In this document: positions 5,985-12,534 of the stretch, piece after piece
Layout: each line of letters starts with the position of its first letter
Position numbering within the stretch: position 1 is the stretch's first letter
DNA from: DASPXY01 sp038227745
GTDB taxonomy: Bacteria > Planctomycetota > Planctomycetia > Gemmatales > Gemmataceae
Length of the DNA stretch: 12,536 nucleotides
Direction of reading: 5' to 3'
Assembly: GCA_038227745.1 (NCBI GenBank)
Contig: JBBRPS010000244.1
Span: 1 to 12,536 of the forward strand
The notes under the pieces: generated by a model
Told to the model about the DNA's origin: nothing
The model's database searches: none
Seen by the model: the letters and a program-made list of their open reading frames with translations, nothing else
Translations under genes and position numbers: made by a program

Positions 5985-6875
5985 ATGGCCATGAAAACCG
6001 CTCTCCACTCGGTGAGTTACGCCGGCGTCTGGCCGGGGCAGGCGCGGCTGTCGCTAGAAGCGTTCCTCGAGCGCGCCCGGGCCCTCGGCTTCGACGCGGT
6101 CATGCTGATGGCGAAGCGCCCGCACCTGTCGGTGCTGGACCACGACGCCGAGGCGCGGGCTCGCCTGCGCCGTCAGCTCGACCGCCTCGGCCTGCGCGTC
6201 GCCTGCCTGGCGGGCTACACGGACCTGTCGCTGGGCGCCGAGCGGCCGGACGTGCCGGCGCGCGAGATGCAGATCCTCTACGTCCGCGAATTGTGCCGGC
6301 TGGCGCAGGACCTGGGCTGTGGCCTGGTGCGCGTCTTCACCGCCTTCGACCATCCGGCGTCCACGCTCGACCAGCAGTGGGGTTGGTGCGTCGCTGGCCT
6401 GCGCGAGTGTGCCCGGCTGGCGGCGGGGTTCGGCGTCACCCTCGGCGTGCAGAACCACCACGACACCGCGGTCCATCACGACAGCCTGTTCGACCTGCTG
6501 GAGGAGATCGGCGAGCCAAACTGCAAGGCGATGTTCGACGCCTGGGCGCCGGCGCTGCAGGGCGTCGATCTCGCGGCCGCGGTGCGCCGGATGGCGCCGT
6601 ACGTCGTCCACACGACCGTCGCCGACTACGTGAAGCGGCCGCGCTACCGCTATCTGCCGCCGCTGGTGAACTATGCGCGCGAGGTCGATGCGGTGCGGGC
6701 AGTACCGATGGGCGAGGGCTTCATCGACTACCGCGGCTTCTTCAAGGCGCTGCGGGAGGTCGGCTTTACCGGCCACGTCGCGTACGAGATGTGCTCGTCC
6801 CTGCGCGGCGGCGGCGGCGAGGAGAATTTGGACCGCTGCGCCCGCCAGTTCCTGGAGTACATGGCGACCGTTTGA
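5985..6875 (+). CDS. Sugar phosphate isomerase/epimerase-like TIM-barrel protein
   Basis: The 296 residues match the xylose-isomerase-like TIM barrel (AP endonuclease 2 fold). Recognisable strands carry GFDAVMLMAKRPHLS (35-49), GLRVACLAGYTDLS (69-82), GVTLGVQNHHD (150-160), CKAMFDAWAP (180-189), VVHTTVADY (207-215) and HVAYEMCSS (264-272). Likely metal or substrate ligands are His158, Asp185, His209 and Glu268. Gln156 stands where many relatives have the first metal-binding Glu. Such enzymes isomerise or epimerise sugars or sugar acids in the cytoplasm, but the substrate is not evident. The start is ATG 5985, with a second ATG two codons on and no strong ribosome binding site. The gene converges on the DUF4085-like gene nine bases away. 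Confidence 0.85.
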   Translation: MAMKTALHSVSYAGVWPGQARLSLEAFLERARALGFDAVMLMAKRPHLSVLDHDAEARARLRRQLDRLGLRVACLAGYTDLSLGAERPDVPAREMQILYVRELCRLAQDLGCGLVRVFTAFDHPASTLDQQWGWCVAGLRECARLAAGFGVTLGVQNHHDTAVHHDSLFDLLEEIGEPNCKAMFDAWAPALQGVDLAAAVRRMAPYVVHTTVADYVKRPRYRYLPPLVNYAREVDAVRAVPMGEGFIDYRGFFKALREVGFTGHVAYEMCSSLRGGGGEENLDRCARQFLEYMATV

Positions 6876-6884
6876 GGCGCCGGA

Positions 6885-7424
6885 CTACGCGGGTTGGGAC
6901 ACCGCAGGCTGCGCGGGCGAGAAAGCCGGGTCCACGACCGCCTTGGGGACCGGGAAGAGGCGCTGGGCGATCAGGTACTGGAACTCGCGGAAGCGCAGCT
7001 TCACCGACCAGCCGTTACTCAACAGGACCTCGAAGAGGCAGCGCCCCTGCCGGTCGAGGTCCCATTCCTCGTACATCCACAACGCGAACGTGCGCTCCTC
7101 GCGGTCGGCCAGCGCTCGTGGGTCGATGACCGGCTCGCCGTCGAGGGTGAACGTGAGGACGACCGTCGTCTGCGCCGGCGGTTCCGGCTCCAAGACCATG
7201 ACGAAGGTGTCGCCCTGCCGCCCCATGCTGAGCAGTTCGGCGTCGTGGAGGCACACCGAGTCGTCGTTGAACTTCTGGACAGTTTGCGGGAACTTGTCGC
7301 GAACCTTTAGCCAGCGCCGTTCGGAGCGGACGATCGCGCGCTCCCATTCTTCGTCCGCCGCCTCCATAACGTCGTCGTCTTCGGATGCAATCCTGCCGAG
7401 TAACTCGGGGGTGAAATACTTCAC
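6885..7424 (-). CDS. DUF4085-like protein of unknown function
   Basis: I choose GTG 7424 as start, giving 179 residues (M)KYFTPELLGRI.... GAGG lies eight bases upstream, and the GTG overlaps the TGA of the preceding gene (GTGA). The frame also extends to ATG 7514, but that would overlap the upstream gene by about 90 bases. The N-terminal KYFTPEL, followed by acidic residues and EEWERAI (25-31), then CLHDAELL (58-65) and a C-terminal FEVLLSNGWSVKLRF (131-145), resembles DUF4085 proteins as I remember them. The end (about 160-179) is proline/alanine-rich. There is no signal peptide or membrane segment. The coupling suggests joint function with the 116-residue protein. The role is unknown. Confidence 0.65.
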   Translation of the reverse strand: MKYFTPELLGRIASEDDDVMEAADEEWERAIVRSERRWLKVRDKFPQTVQKFNDDSVCLHDAELLSMGRQGDTFVMVLEPEPPAQTTVVLTFTLDGEPVIDPRALADREERTFALWMYEEWDLDRQGRCLFEVLLSNGWSVKLRFREFQYLIAQRLFPVPKAVVDPAFSPAQPAVSQPA

Positions 7425-7771
7425 GGCTTTTTCCTCGTCTTCCGGTGTGAGGTTTCGTAGAAACAGTGGCCCTGGCGAGAGCGGTGTTCCTGCTGGAAAT
7501 GGGGGAGGGAACACGGCCCAGCCCGTTTATGGGCGACCTCTTGTTGGTAGCTCCCGACCGCGGCTTCGATCCGTTTCGCAAGGCGGCTGTTCGCCTTGAT
7601 ATCCTCGCCGCAGACCACCACATTCAGGCCCGCTTGACGCCGCGCAATGGCGGCGGCGATGTCAATCTCCGGGCCTTTCAACACGGCGCCCGAAGGACCG
7701 GACGCTAACTCGGCCTCATGAATCGTCGTCGGTCCCGCAACCTTGAGGGACTTCTTTTTCTTCGCTGCCAT
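7421..7771 (-). CDS. Conserved-looking unknown protein with GPCSLPHFQ...GHCFYET motif
   Basis: This 116-residue protein has a lysine-rich start (MAAKKKKSLK), then GPEIDIAAAIARRQAGLNVVV (33-53, alternating polar and hydrophobic), RLAKRIEAAVG (63-73), AGPCSLPHFQ (84-93), GHCFYET (101-107) and a basic tail. The His-Phe and GHxFYE elements look like a conserved core, and similar tails occur in planctomycete unknowns and possibly in polymorphic-toxin-like domains, but I cannot assign a family. It overlaps the DUF4085-like gene by four bases. A toxin-immunity or chaperone-like pair is one reading, unproven. A TAAAAT (-10-like) lies eight bases before the ATG, compatible with a leaderless transcript. 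A 5-bp inverted repeat, CTGCC-GCCA-GGCAG (7792-7805), lies just upstream. Confidence 0.65.
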   Translation of the reverse strand: MAAKKKKSLKVAGPTTIHEAELASGPSGAVLKGPEIDIAAAIARRQAGLNVVVCGEDIKANSRLAKRIEAAVGSYQQEVAHKRAGPCSLPHFQQEHRSRQGHCFYETSHRKTRKKP

Positions 7772-7925
7772 GCCCGCTTATTTTACCCGACCTGCCGCCA
7801 GGCAGACCAGTGCGTTTCCCTCTGCCCCTATCGCCCTCCCCATTTCGCGCTGACAACGCCCGCCGCATTTGCTATGCCCCCGCGGCGTGTCCGAACCGCA
7901 GCGGAACTCTGAGGAGGGCGTGGGT

Positions 7926-9185
7926 ATGAGGCGCAAGCGTTTGTGGGCTGGCCTGGGCGTTGTCCTGGCGCTGGGCGGTAGCGTAGTCCGCGCGGCGGAA
8001 TGGGAGGCGTGCTGGCCTCCGCCGAGCCGCGCCACGCGGAGTGCGAAGCCGTGCAAATCCGAGTGCGGGCAGTCGCTGGAGCGCAAACTGCTCCACCCGA
8101 TCGGCCTGAACATCAAGGACGTGCCGCTCCGCCAGGTCGTCGAGGAACTGCACCAGTTGACCGGAATCAGCATCGTTCTGGACCGAGCCGCCCTTGAGGA
8201 CGCGGGCATTGATTTCGACTACCCGCTGACGCTCCGGGTGGACAACGTCTCCATCCAGACCGCACTGCACCTCCTCGTCAAGCAGGTGCGTCTGGCGTGG
8301 GTCGTCAAAGACGAGGTCGTGCAGATTACCACCGCGGGGGAGGCAAGGGGCAAACGGAAGACGGTCAGCTACCCGGTGGCGGATCTGATCCTGCCGATCG
8401 CCTCAGGTGAGGACGGTGACCTGCTGCCGGTCGTCTGCCGGGACGACGCCGAGGCGGCCAAGCAGCACAAGCCGGGGCAGACCTGCGAAGACCAGCTCAT
8501 CAAGCGGATTACCAGCACCATCGAGCCGGCGACATGGAGCGACATGGGCGGCAAGGGCACCATCCAGTATTTCCCCCTCGACCTGTCCCTCGTGGTCAAC
8601 CAGACCGCCGACATCCAGGAACAGGTCCAGGATCTGCTGCGGGCGCTGCGTTGTGCCCAGGCCCAGGAGTACCGCGAGATGCGCCTGGAGACGGCCGTGG
8701 TGGAGTCCGGCCCGGACGGCAAGCAGACGACGCGCCTCCCCGCCATCACGTTCTTCCGCGGGCAGCGAGTCCACGTGATGACAGGCCAGACGGTGCCCGT
8801 GCCGCAGGCCACGGTCTCGGGGACTGGCGGAGCCGTTGGGTGCGACCATCCGGGTAAGCCTACCGCAACCGCCGGGCAAGTGGAGTGGATCGACGTCGGC
8901 GTGTCGCTGCACGCCCGGGTCACGACCGTCGCCGAGGGCCGCCTCCATCTTGACCTGGCCCTGGAGATGAGCGAGTTGCTCCCGCCGGGGGAGGAAGGCC
9001 TGTCCATCGCGGGCCAGTCCTACCGCTTCGTCCGGGAAGTCCCCTCGGGCAAGCCGGTCCGGCTCGTGCTCAAGAAGGACGCGAAGGGCAAGCCGACGAA
9101 GTGGGTGGAGTGCCTCGTGAAGGAGTTGCCGATCGACGTGGAAGAAACGGTCTCCCACGAAGGCCCTCCGGCCACGACGCACTGA
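7926..9185 (+). CDS. Exported secretin-like protein (STN/secretin N-domains and secretin-like core)
   Basis: The start is ATG 7926, with GAGGAGG (7911-7917) eight bases upstream, which excludes the longer frame from 7869. The product has 419 residues. Residues 1-24 form a signal peptide (MRRKRLWAGLGVVLALGG, cleavage after VRAA). Residues 54-136 (IGLNIKDVPLRQVVEELHQL ... VQITT) are an STN/secretin short domain. About 187-243 (LIKRITSTIEP ... SLVVNQTADIQEQVQDLLRAL) is a second ring-building-type domain. About 252-352 (RVHVMTGQTVPVP ... VEWIDVGVSLHARVTT ... LHLDLALEMSEL) resembles the secretin core strands. Secretins form outer-membrane channels for type II/III secretion or pili. This one is short and stands alone without gsp or pil genes, so a periplasmic or scaffold role is possible. 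Confidence 0.75.
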   Translation: MRRKRLWAGLGVVLALGGSVVRAAEWEACWPPPSRATRSAKPCKSECGQSLERKLLHPIGLNIKDVPLRQVVEELHQLTGISIVLDRAALEDAGIDFDYPLTLRVDNVSIQTALHLLVKQVRLAWVVKDEVVQITTAGEARGKRKTVSYPVADLILPIASGEDGDLLPVVCRDDAEAAKQHKPGQTCEDQLIKRITSTIEPATWSDMGGKGTIQYFPLDLSLVVNQTADIQEQVQDLLRALRCAQAQEYREMRLETAVVESGPDGKQTTRLPAITFFRGQRVHVMTGQTVPVPQATVSGTGGAVGCDHPGKPTATAGQVEWIDVGVSLHARVTTVAEGRLHLDLALEMSELLPPGEEGLSIAGQSYRFVREVPSGKPVRLVLKKDAKGKPTKWVECLVKELPIDVEETVSHEGPPATTH

Positions 9186-9211
9186 GTCGTGGGAAGGTGC
9201 CAGCGCAGGAG

Positions 9212-9252
9212 AACGGCCCGGGGGAAGTCGTCGTGACTTCCCCCGGGCCGTT
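9212..9252. terminator. Bidirectional hairpin terminator between converging genes
   Basis: A perfect 18-bp stem, AACGGCCCGGGGGAAGTC with its complement, closes a 5-nt loop (9230-9234). It lies between the stop of the secretin-like gene (9185) and the stop of the AAA gene (9257). No T-tract follows on either strand, so it may act as an RNA 3'-end stabiliser or a non-canonical terminator. Confidence 0.75.
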
Positions 9253-9256
9253 GCTG

Positions 9257-10156
9257 TTAGTTGAGCGCCGCCGGCACGGACACCGGCGCCGGGACGCCGT
9301 TGAACGGCGTCAGGTACTCGGCGCTCGACGGCGTCTCGGCGTCGAGATCCTTGAGCAGCGTGACCGTCTCCTCCAGGTCGTTGTCCAGGCAGTACACGCT
9401 GATGACCAGCTCGGCAAGCGCGGCGAAGGACAGGCCCTCGGTGAGACGCACCCAGTGCGCGCGCTCCTCGGCGGGCTGGTCGGGCAGCTTGCGGGCGAAA
9501 TAGCCGGCCCGCAGGCGGGCGTCGGGCGACTCGATCCGCAGGAGACGGTCGAAGCGGCGCGGCCGCGCCACGATACGGCGGTCGAGCTTCTCGGGGTAGT
9601 TCGTGGTGGCGATGTTCACCGCCCGGTCCACCTGCTGGTTGCCGTCCAGCCACTGCAGCAGGTCGCTGTCGCCGTAGACGGCGATGATGGCGTCGATGTC
9701 CTCGAAGATGCACACGATCGGCCGCTCCGGCTCGACCTGGCGGAAGCGCTCGGCGCAGCGGACGAAGACGTTGGGCACCTCGCAGAAGAAGGCGAGGTGG
9801 CCGGCCGCCACGACGCGGGCGACGGTCTGGTGGACGAGCGAGGACTTGCCGCTGCCCTGCTTGCCGTAGAGCAGGTAGCCGCGGCGGTGCAGGAAGCCGT
9901 AGCGCTGGAAGCGCTCGCCCAGCGTCCAGAAGCGCGTGATCTCGTGCAGGATCTTCGACGAGAGGCTGTCGCTGAACTCGATCAGGTCATCGACGTGCAG
10001 TTGCTTGGCCTGAAACAGCGGGTTGCCGTAGCAGTCGAGCTGGCAGGTGTAAGCGCCCGAGGGCAGGCGCGGCAGCGTCCGGCCGCACACCTGGTACTGA
10101 CCGTTGCCCAGCACCATCCACTGCGTCAGGCGGTTGTTTTGTTCGTCGAGGTTCAT
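9257..10156 (-). CDS. AAA family ATPase (BCS1/FtsH-like core)
   Basis: I chose ATG 10156 (MNLDEQNNRLTQ) because GGAAAGGAA lies about ten bases upstream and sequence further up is palindromic repeat. The protein has 299 residues. An N-terminal domain (1-90) includes DDLIEFSDSLSSKILHEI (56-73) and leads into RRGYLLYGKQGSGKSS, with Walker A at 98-105. Walker B is IVCIFEDID (147-155), sensor 1 is ATTN (183-186), and the arginine-rich ARPRRFDR (197-204) follows, as in classical AAA proteins. It is probably an oligomeric cytoplasmic ATP-driven remodeller. The N-terminal region would define the substrate, and I cannot name it. No protease or membrane domain is attached. It stands alone and converges on the secretin-like gene. 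Confidence 0.82.
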   Translation of the reverse strand: MNLDEQNNRLTQWMVLGNGQYQVCGRTLPRLPSGAYTCQLDCYGNPLFQAKQLHVDDLIEFSDSLSSKILHEITRFWTLGERFQRYGFLHRRGYLLYGKQGSGKSSLVHQTVARVVAAGHLAFFCEVPNVFVRCAERFRQVEPERPIVCIFEDIDAIIAVYGDSDLLQWLDGNQQVDRAVNIATTNYPEKLDRRIVARPRRFDRLLRIESPDARLRAGYFARKLPDQPAEERAHWVRLTEGLSFAALAELVISVYCLDNDLEETVTLLKDLDAETPSSAEYLTPFNGVPAPVSVPAALN

Positions 10157-10215
10157 CGTGGCGTCGTTCCTTTCCCGTGGGATGTGAGACTCCGACAGGG
10201 TCTGCGGGTTGGGAC

Positions 10216-10235
10216 ACCCGGGCGACCGCCCGGGT
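10216..10235. repeat. Short GC-rich palindrome
   Basis: ACCCGGGCG and CGCCCGGGT form 9-bp arms around AC. As RNA the innermost pairs would open, leaving about a 7-bp stem. It lies in the leader of the AAA gene and is of a type common as dispersed repeats in planctomycete genomes. Confidence 0.5.
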
Positions 10236-10337
10236 TCACCCTCCGCCCTGTTATTCGCCGCCGGCCGGGCGGCCTTTAGCGAAAGCGGGCGAGCGGCGGG
10301 CGAGCGCAGGAGCAAGGGAACTGTTCTGCAAGGGCCA

Positions 10338-10417
10338 GGCGAACGGCCGGCGTCAGCCGGCTGGTACGTCAACCCACGCAGGTTGACGTACCAGCCGGCT
10401 GACGCCGGCCGTTCGCC
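10338..10417. repeat. 37-bp perfect inverted repeat with nested hairpins
   Basis: The left arm 10338-10374 and right arm 10381-10417 are perfectly complementary over 37 bp, with loop CACGCA. Each arm also contains its own hairpin, GCCGGC-GTCA-GCCGGC (10346-10361 on the left). It starts 26 bases downstream (minus direction) of the stop of the 10444-10872 gene, so it could end that transcript. It also resembles dispersed palindromic elements. Confidence 0.85.
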
Positions 10418-10443
10418 ATCGACACCCCGGAACCTGCCTTGAT

Positions 10444-10872
10444 TCACTCGTCCTCGAGCTCGAGCGAGGCACAGATGGCGCGCAGGACCGGTTCGTGCCG
10501 TTCCAGTTCGAGGTCGCTGAGCTGGCACAAAACCAGGACGGTGCCGTCGGCGCAGTAGAAGCTCCGCGTCCAGCAGGTGTTGGTCAGGTCGAGGCTGATG
10601 AAGCGGATGTGGTGGCCGACGGCGGCCTGGCCGGCGACCGAATCGACGCAGTCGTCAGCTTCGAGGTCGGGGTAGTCCTCCTGCAGCGCCATCAGCGCGA
10701 TCCGCGCCATGTCTTCGCTGTCCGGCCCGTCCTCGGCCAGCGAGAGGAGGATGAACGCGGTCTCCGGGCTCTGCAGGTGGACCGTCCAGCCCGCCTCACT
10801 GTCCTGGCGCTCCAGCTGCCAGTTCTCGGGGTAGGAGAAGCTGATCCCGTTGTGCTCGAAGCGTTCGGCCAT
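10444..10872 (-). CDS. Small conserved-looking protein of unknown function (SYPENW motif)
   Basis: This protein has 142 residues from ATG 10872 (MAERFEHNGISFSYPENW). ATG 10902 in the same frame is less likely, because the intervening residues are basic low-complexity. The alternation FEHNGISFSYPENWQLERQ ... GWTVHLQSPETAFILLSLAED ... HHIRFISLDLTNTCWTRSFYCADGTVLVLCQLSDLELERHEPVLRAICASLEL (shown in parts) is that of a compact alpha/beta protein similar to PsbP/DUF1795-like folds, where 'ySyPenW' starts are frequent. There is no signal peptide or catalytic motif. The function is unknown. It is followed by the 37-bp palindrome. Confidence 0.7.
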   Translation of the reverse strand: MAERFEHNGISFSYPENWQLERQDSEAGWTVHLQSPETAFILLSLAEDGPDSEDMARIALMALQEDYPDLEADDCVDSVAGQAAVGHHIRFISLDLTNTCWTRSFYCADGTVLVLCQLSDLELERHEPVLRAICASLELEDE

Positions 10873-10911
10873 GCGCCACCGCCTTGCCCTGGGGGAGTTC
10901 ATTTCCCGTAT

Positions 10912-10917
10912 TCTACC
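10912..10917 (-). promoter_or_regulatory. Possible -10 element for the small unknown gene
   Basis: TAGAAT on the minus strand (10912-10917) lies about 40 bases before ATG 10872 and matches the -10 consensus at five of six positions. No good -35 element is seen, so the call is tentative. Confidence 0.25.
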
Positions 10918-11012
10918 GGGGCGGTGCGGCTTGCGACAGGGCCGCGCATGGGGTGCCGGGGGATGGACGGGCCGTGTGCGGGCCGTTACTGTAGAGGAGG
11001 GGAGAGGGGGCT

Positions 11013-11097
11013 GCCCGGGTGGTGGAATGGCAGACACACGGCACTTAAAATGCTGTTCTCCGTAAGGGGAGTGCGGGTTCGAGTCCCGCCCTGGGCA
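11013..11097 (+). tRNA. tRNA-Leu (anticodon UAA)
   Basis: This is an 85-nt cloverleaf. The acceptor arms GCCCGGG and CCTGGGC pair with one G-U. The anticodon stem CGGCA/TGCTG encloses loop CTTAAAA with TAA at the anticodon. A long variable arm (CTCC...GGGG) marks a class II tRNA. The T arm is GCGGG-TTCGAGT-CCCGC, and the discriminator base is A, as expected for leucine. CCA is not encoded. No tRNA fragment repeat suggesting an integrated element was found nearby. Confidence 0.95.
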
Positions 11098-11139
11098 CTC
11101 CGCACCGCGCTGCCGGCGCATCGACGGCCGATCCCGGCG

Positions 11140-11322
11140 TCAGCCCCATTTCAGCTTCTTCGGGTTGGTCTTTCCGCTCTTCCCCTTGTCCCCACCTCCG
11201 GGGCCTTCCTTCTGGAGTTTGTCGACCCCCGGAGGGGCCTCGCTCTTCGGGTCCCCCGAGCAGCCGGTCGTGAAGGGGGCCAGAACGAGAAGGACAAGGG
11301 CGGTACGCAGCACAGTCCTCAT
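11140..11322 (-). CDS. Small lipoprotein downstream of the DUF1559 protein
   Basis: This is a 60-residue product from ATG 11322, with GGAGGG just upstream. Residues 1-20 are a lipoprotein signal peptide, and the lipobox ends FTTGC with Cys21 as the lipid site. The mature part is short, hydrophilic and rich in Gly, Lys and Pro (VDKLQKEGPGGGDKGKSG), so it is probably disordered and membrane-anchored. It follows the DUF1559 gene by 47 bases on the same strand and is probably cotranscribed, a pairing I recall as frequent in planctomycetes. The function is unknown. Confidence 0.75.
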   Translation of the reverse strand: MRTVLRTALVLLVLAPFTTGCSGDPKSEAPPGVDKLQKEGPGGGDKGKSGKTNPKKLKWG

Positions 11323-11369
11323 GGTCCCTCCGCGAAGGAGAAGTTGCCGCCGACGGGTGGGCGCCGGGG

Positions 11370-12230
11370 TCAGAAATCCGGGGTGACGATCACGCCGTCG
11401 TTGCGGCCGGCGAGCCAGCGCAGCGTGTTGACATCGCCGCTCTCGTAGAAGAACCGCACCGAGCCGTCGCAGAACGCGAAGGAGGCGCCGCCGTGGTGCC
11501 GGCTGCTGAAGGCCTGTGGGGCCGGCCCGTTGATCGTCGCCGTGTCGTTGTCCACCCACCACATCACGTCGCTGATGTAGACCGACCCGGCCCGCACCCC
11601 GGTCATCCCCGGCCAGATGGCGGCCTTCTTGCCGCTCACCTCGTCGTACATGCACTCGCCCAGCAGCAGGGTGTTGGACGTCCCGTCGGTGATATGCACG
11701 ATCCTCGTCCGGCTGTTCTGATACATGACGCCGCCCATGTCCAGGTCCGCCGTGAAGGCAGGGTAGGTGATCGGGCCGGCCACCGCGCGGTAGTTCGCCA
11801 TCGCGTGGTTCAGCCGGAGCGGGTTGAGCGGCGGCCCGGTGTCGGAGGGACAGCGGAAGAGGGACAGCTGCAACTGCGTCGTCGGGTCGGGCATGGCCGG
11901 GTTGGCCCCGTTGCCGAACAGGCGGGTGGCGACGCCGGCGGCGTTGTAGACCGGGTTCTGCTCCACGAAGGGCAGCAGCGCCGCCCCCCAGCCCCACCCC
12001 GGGTTGAAGTTGGGGGCGGTGTAGGCCGACGGGAAATACCCCCGGACGCCGGCATAATTGTGGGCCGCCAGGCCGAGTTGTTTGAGGTTGTTCTGGCACT
12101 GGGCGCGTGCCGCCGACGCGCGGACCTTCTGGACGGCCGGGAGGAGCAGACCGATGAGGACGGCGATGATGGCGATCACCACCAACAGCTCGATCAGCGT
12201 GAAACCCGACCGGCGCGATGAACGGACCAT
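11370..12230 (-). CDS. DUF1559 prepilin-like protein with H-x9-DG motif
   Basis: This protein has 286 residues. The N-terminus RRSGFTLIELLVVIAIIAVL (6-25) is a type IV prepilin signal: cleavage is expected after Gly9, with Phe10 and Glu14 at the usual places. Then come PAVQKVR (31-37), CQNNLKQLGLAAHNY (45-59), FRCPSD (125-130), ITDGTSNTLLLGE (180-192) and SSRHHGGASFAFCDGSVRFF (242-261), which holds the H-x9-DG motif (His245, Asp255-Gly256). This arrangement defines the large DUF1559 family of planctomycetes, pseudopilin-like proteins placed in the cell envelope, of uncertain role. Length is near the family's usual value. ATG 12230 has AGGGG about eight bases upstream. Confidence 0.95.
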   Translation of the reverse strand: MVRSSRRSGFTLIELLVVIAIIAVLIGLLLPAVQKVRASAARAQCQNNLKQLGLAAHNYAGVRGYFPSAYTAPNFNPGWGWGAALLPFVEQNPVYNAAGVATRLFGNGANPAMPDPTTQLQLSLFRCPSDTGPPLNPLRLNHAMANYRAVAGPITYPAFTADLDMGGVMYQNSRTRIVHITDGTSNTLLLGECMYDEVSGKKAAIWPGMTGVRAGSVYISDVMWWVDNDTATINGPAPQAFSSRHHGGASFAFCDGSVRFFYESGDVNTLRWLAGRNDGVIVTPDF

Positions 12231-12283
12231 GCCTTGCCCCTCGTGAGTCGGTGACAGGAAGTCTTGCGAACAGGGAGAGGAAA

Positions 12284-12370
12284 AGCCCGGGAGGCGAGTC
12301 GCCGGGCCGCAAGTGCGGCGGAGGACGGCGCCGGTCCTGCGGGCGCCGTCGTGGCCGGGGCTCCCGGGCT
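12284..12370. repeat. Structured inverted-repeat element upstream of the DUF1559 gene
   Basis: The outer arms AGCCCGGGAG (12284-12293) and CTCCCGGGCT (12361-12370) pair over 10 bp. They enclose a small hairpin GCCGC-AAGT-GCGGC (12306-12319) and a 9-bp hairpin GACGGCGCC/GGCGCCGTC with a 9-nt loop (12324-12350). On the minus strand the element is followed by TTTTCC. It could be a terminator of an upstream gene, a 5' leader structure, or a dispersed repeat. Confidence 0.65.
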
Positions 12371-12472
12371 AATCGCCGCTCGCCCCCTCGGCGAGAAAGC
12401 GGGTCGCCTTACAGCCTCTTCCTACCGTACTCGTCGGTCCCGTGGCGATGCAAGGAAAAAAGACCGGCGCGG

Positions 12473-12496
12473 CCAGAAATCCAGAAATCCAGAAAT
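12473..12496. repeat. Three tandem copies of CCAGAAAT
   Basis: Three perfect 8-bp units CCAGAAAT stand in tandem, followed by CC. A run of A (12454-12461 region) lies just before. This is a short microsatellite-like array. Confidence 0.8.
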
Positions 12497-12515
12497 CCGG
12501 GAGCGCTGGCCGTGG

Positions 12516-12534
12516 CACAGGCGTCTCGCCTGTG
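12516..12534. repeat. Short hairpin repeat CACAGGCG-TCT-CGCCTGTG
   Basis: A perfect 8-bp inverted repeat around TCT sits at the right edge of the window. Its sequence matches a dispersed palindrome I recall as common in planctomycete intergenic DNA. The window ends just after it. Confidence 0.65.

Noticed and set aside
5770..5994. Plus-strand ORF starting MAATP over leader module copy 2, with a matching MAATP start in copy 1
   Set aside because: The similarity beyond the first residues is interrupted by a frame-changing indel, copy 2 lacks a ribosome binding site, and the conserved AGGAG and promoter-like hexamers support the minus strand.
5867..7129. A 420-codon plus-strand frame over the TIM-barrel gene
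   Set aside because: It is a frame-shifted shadow rich in Arg, Pro and Gly. The 5985 frame has recognisable TIM-barrel motifs.
9257..10528. AAA ATPase starting further upstream at 10528
   Set aside because: The added 124 residues are translated palindromic repeat. A ribosome binding site precedes ATG 10156.
11013..11097. tRNA-Leu gene as attachment site for an integrated element
   Set aside because: No direct repeat of its 3' end, integrase or phage gene was found in the window. The genes on either side are ordinary planctomycete genes.
12473..12496. CCAGAAAT triplet array as a CRISPR
   Set aside because: The units are 8 bp and contiguous, without spacers, and no cas gene is present.
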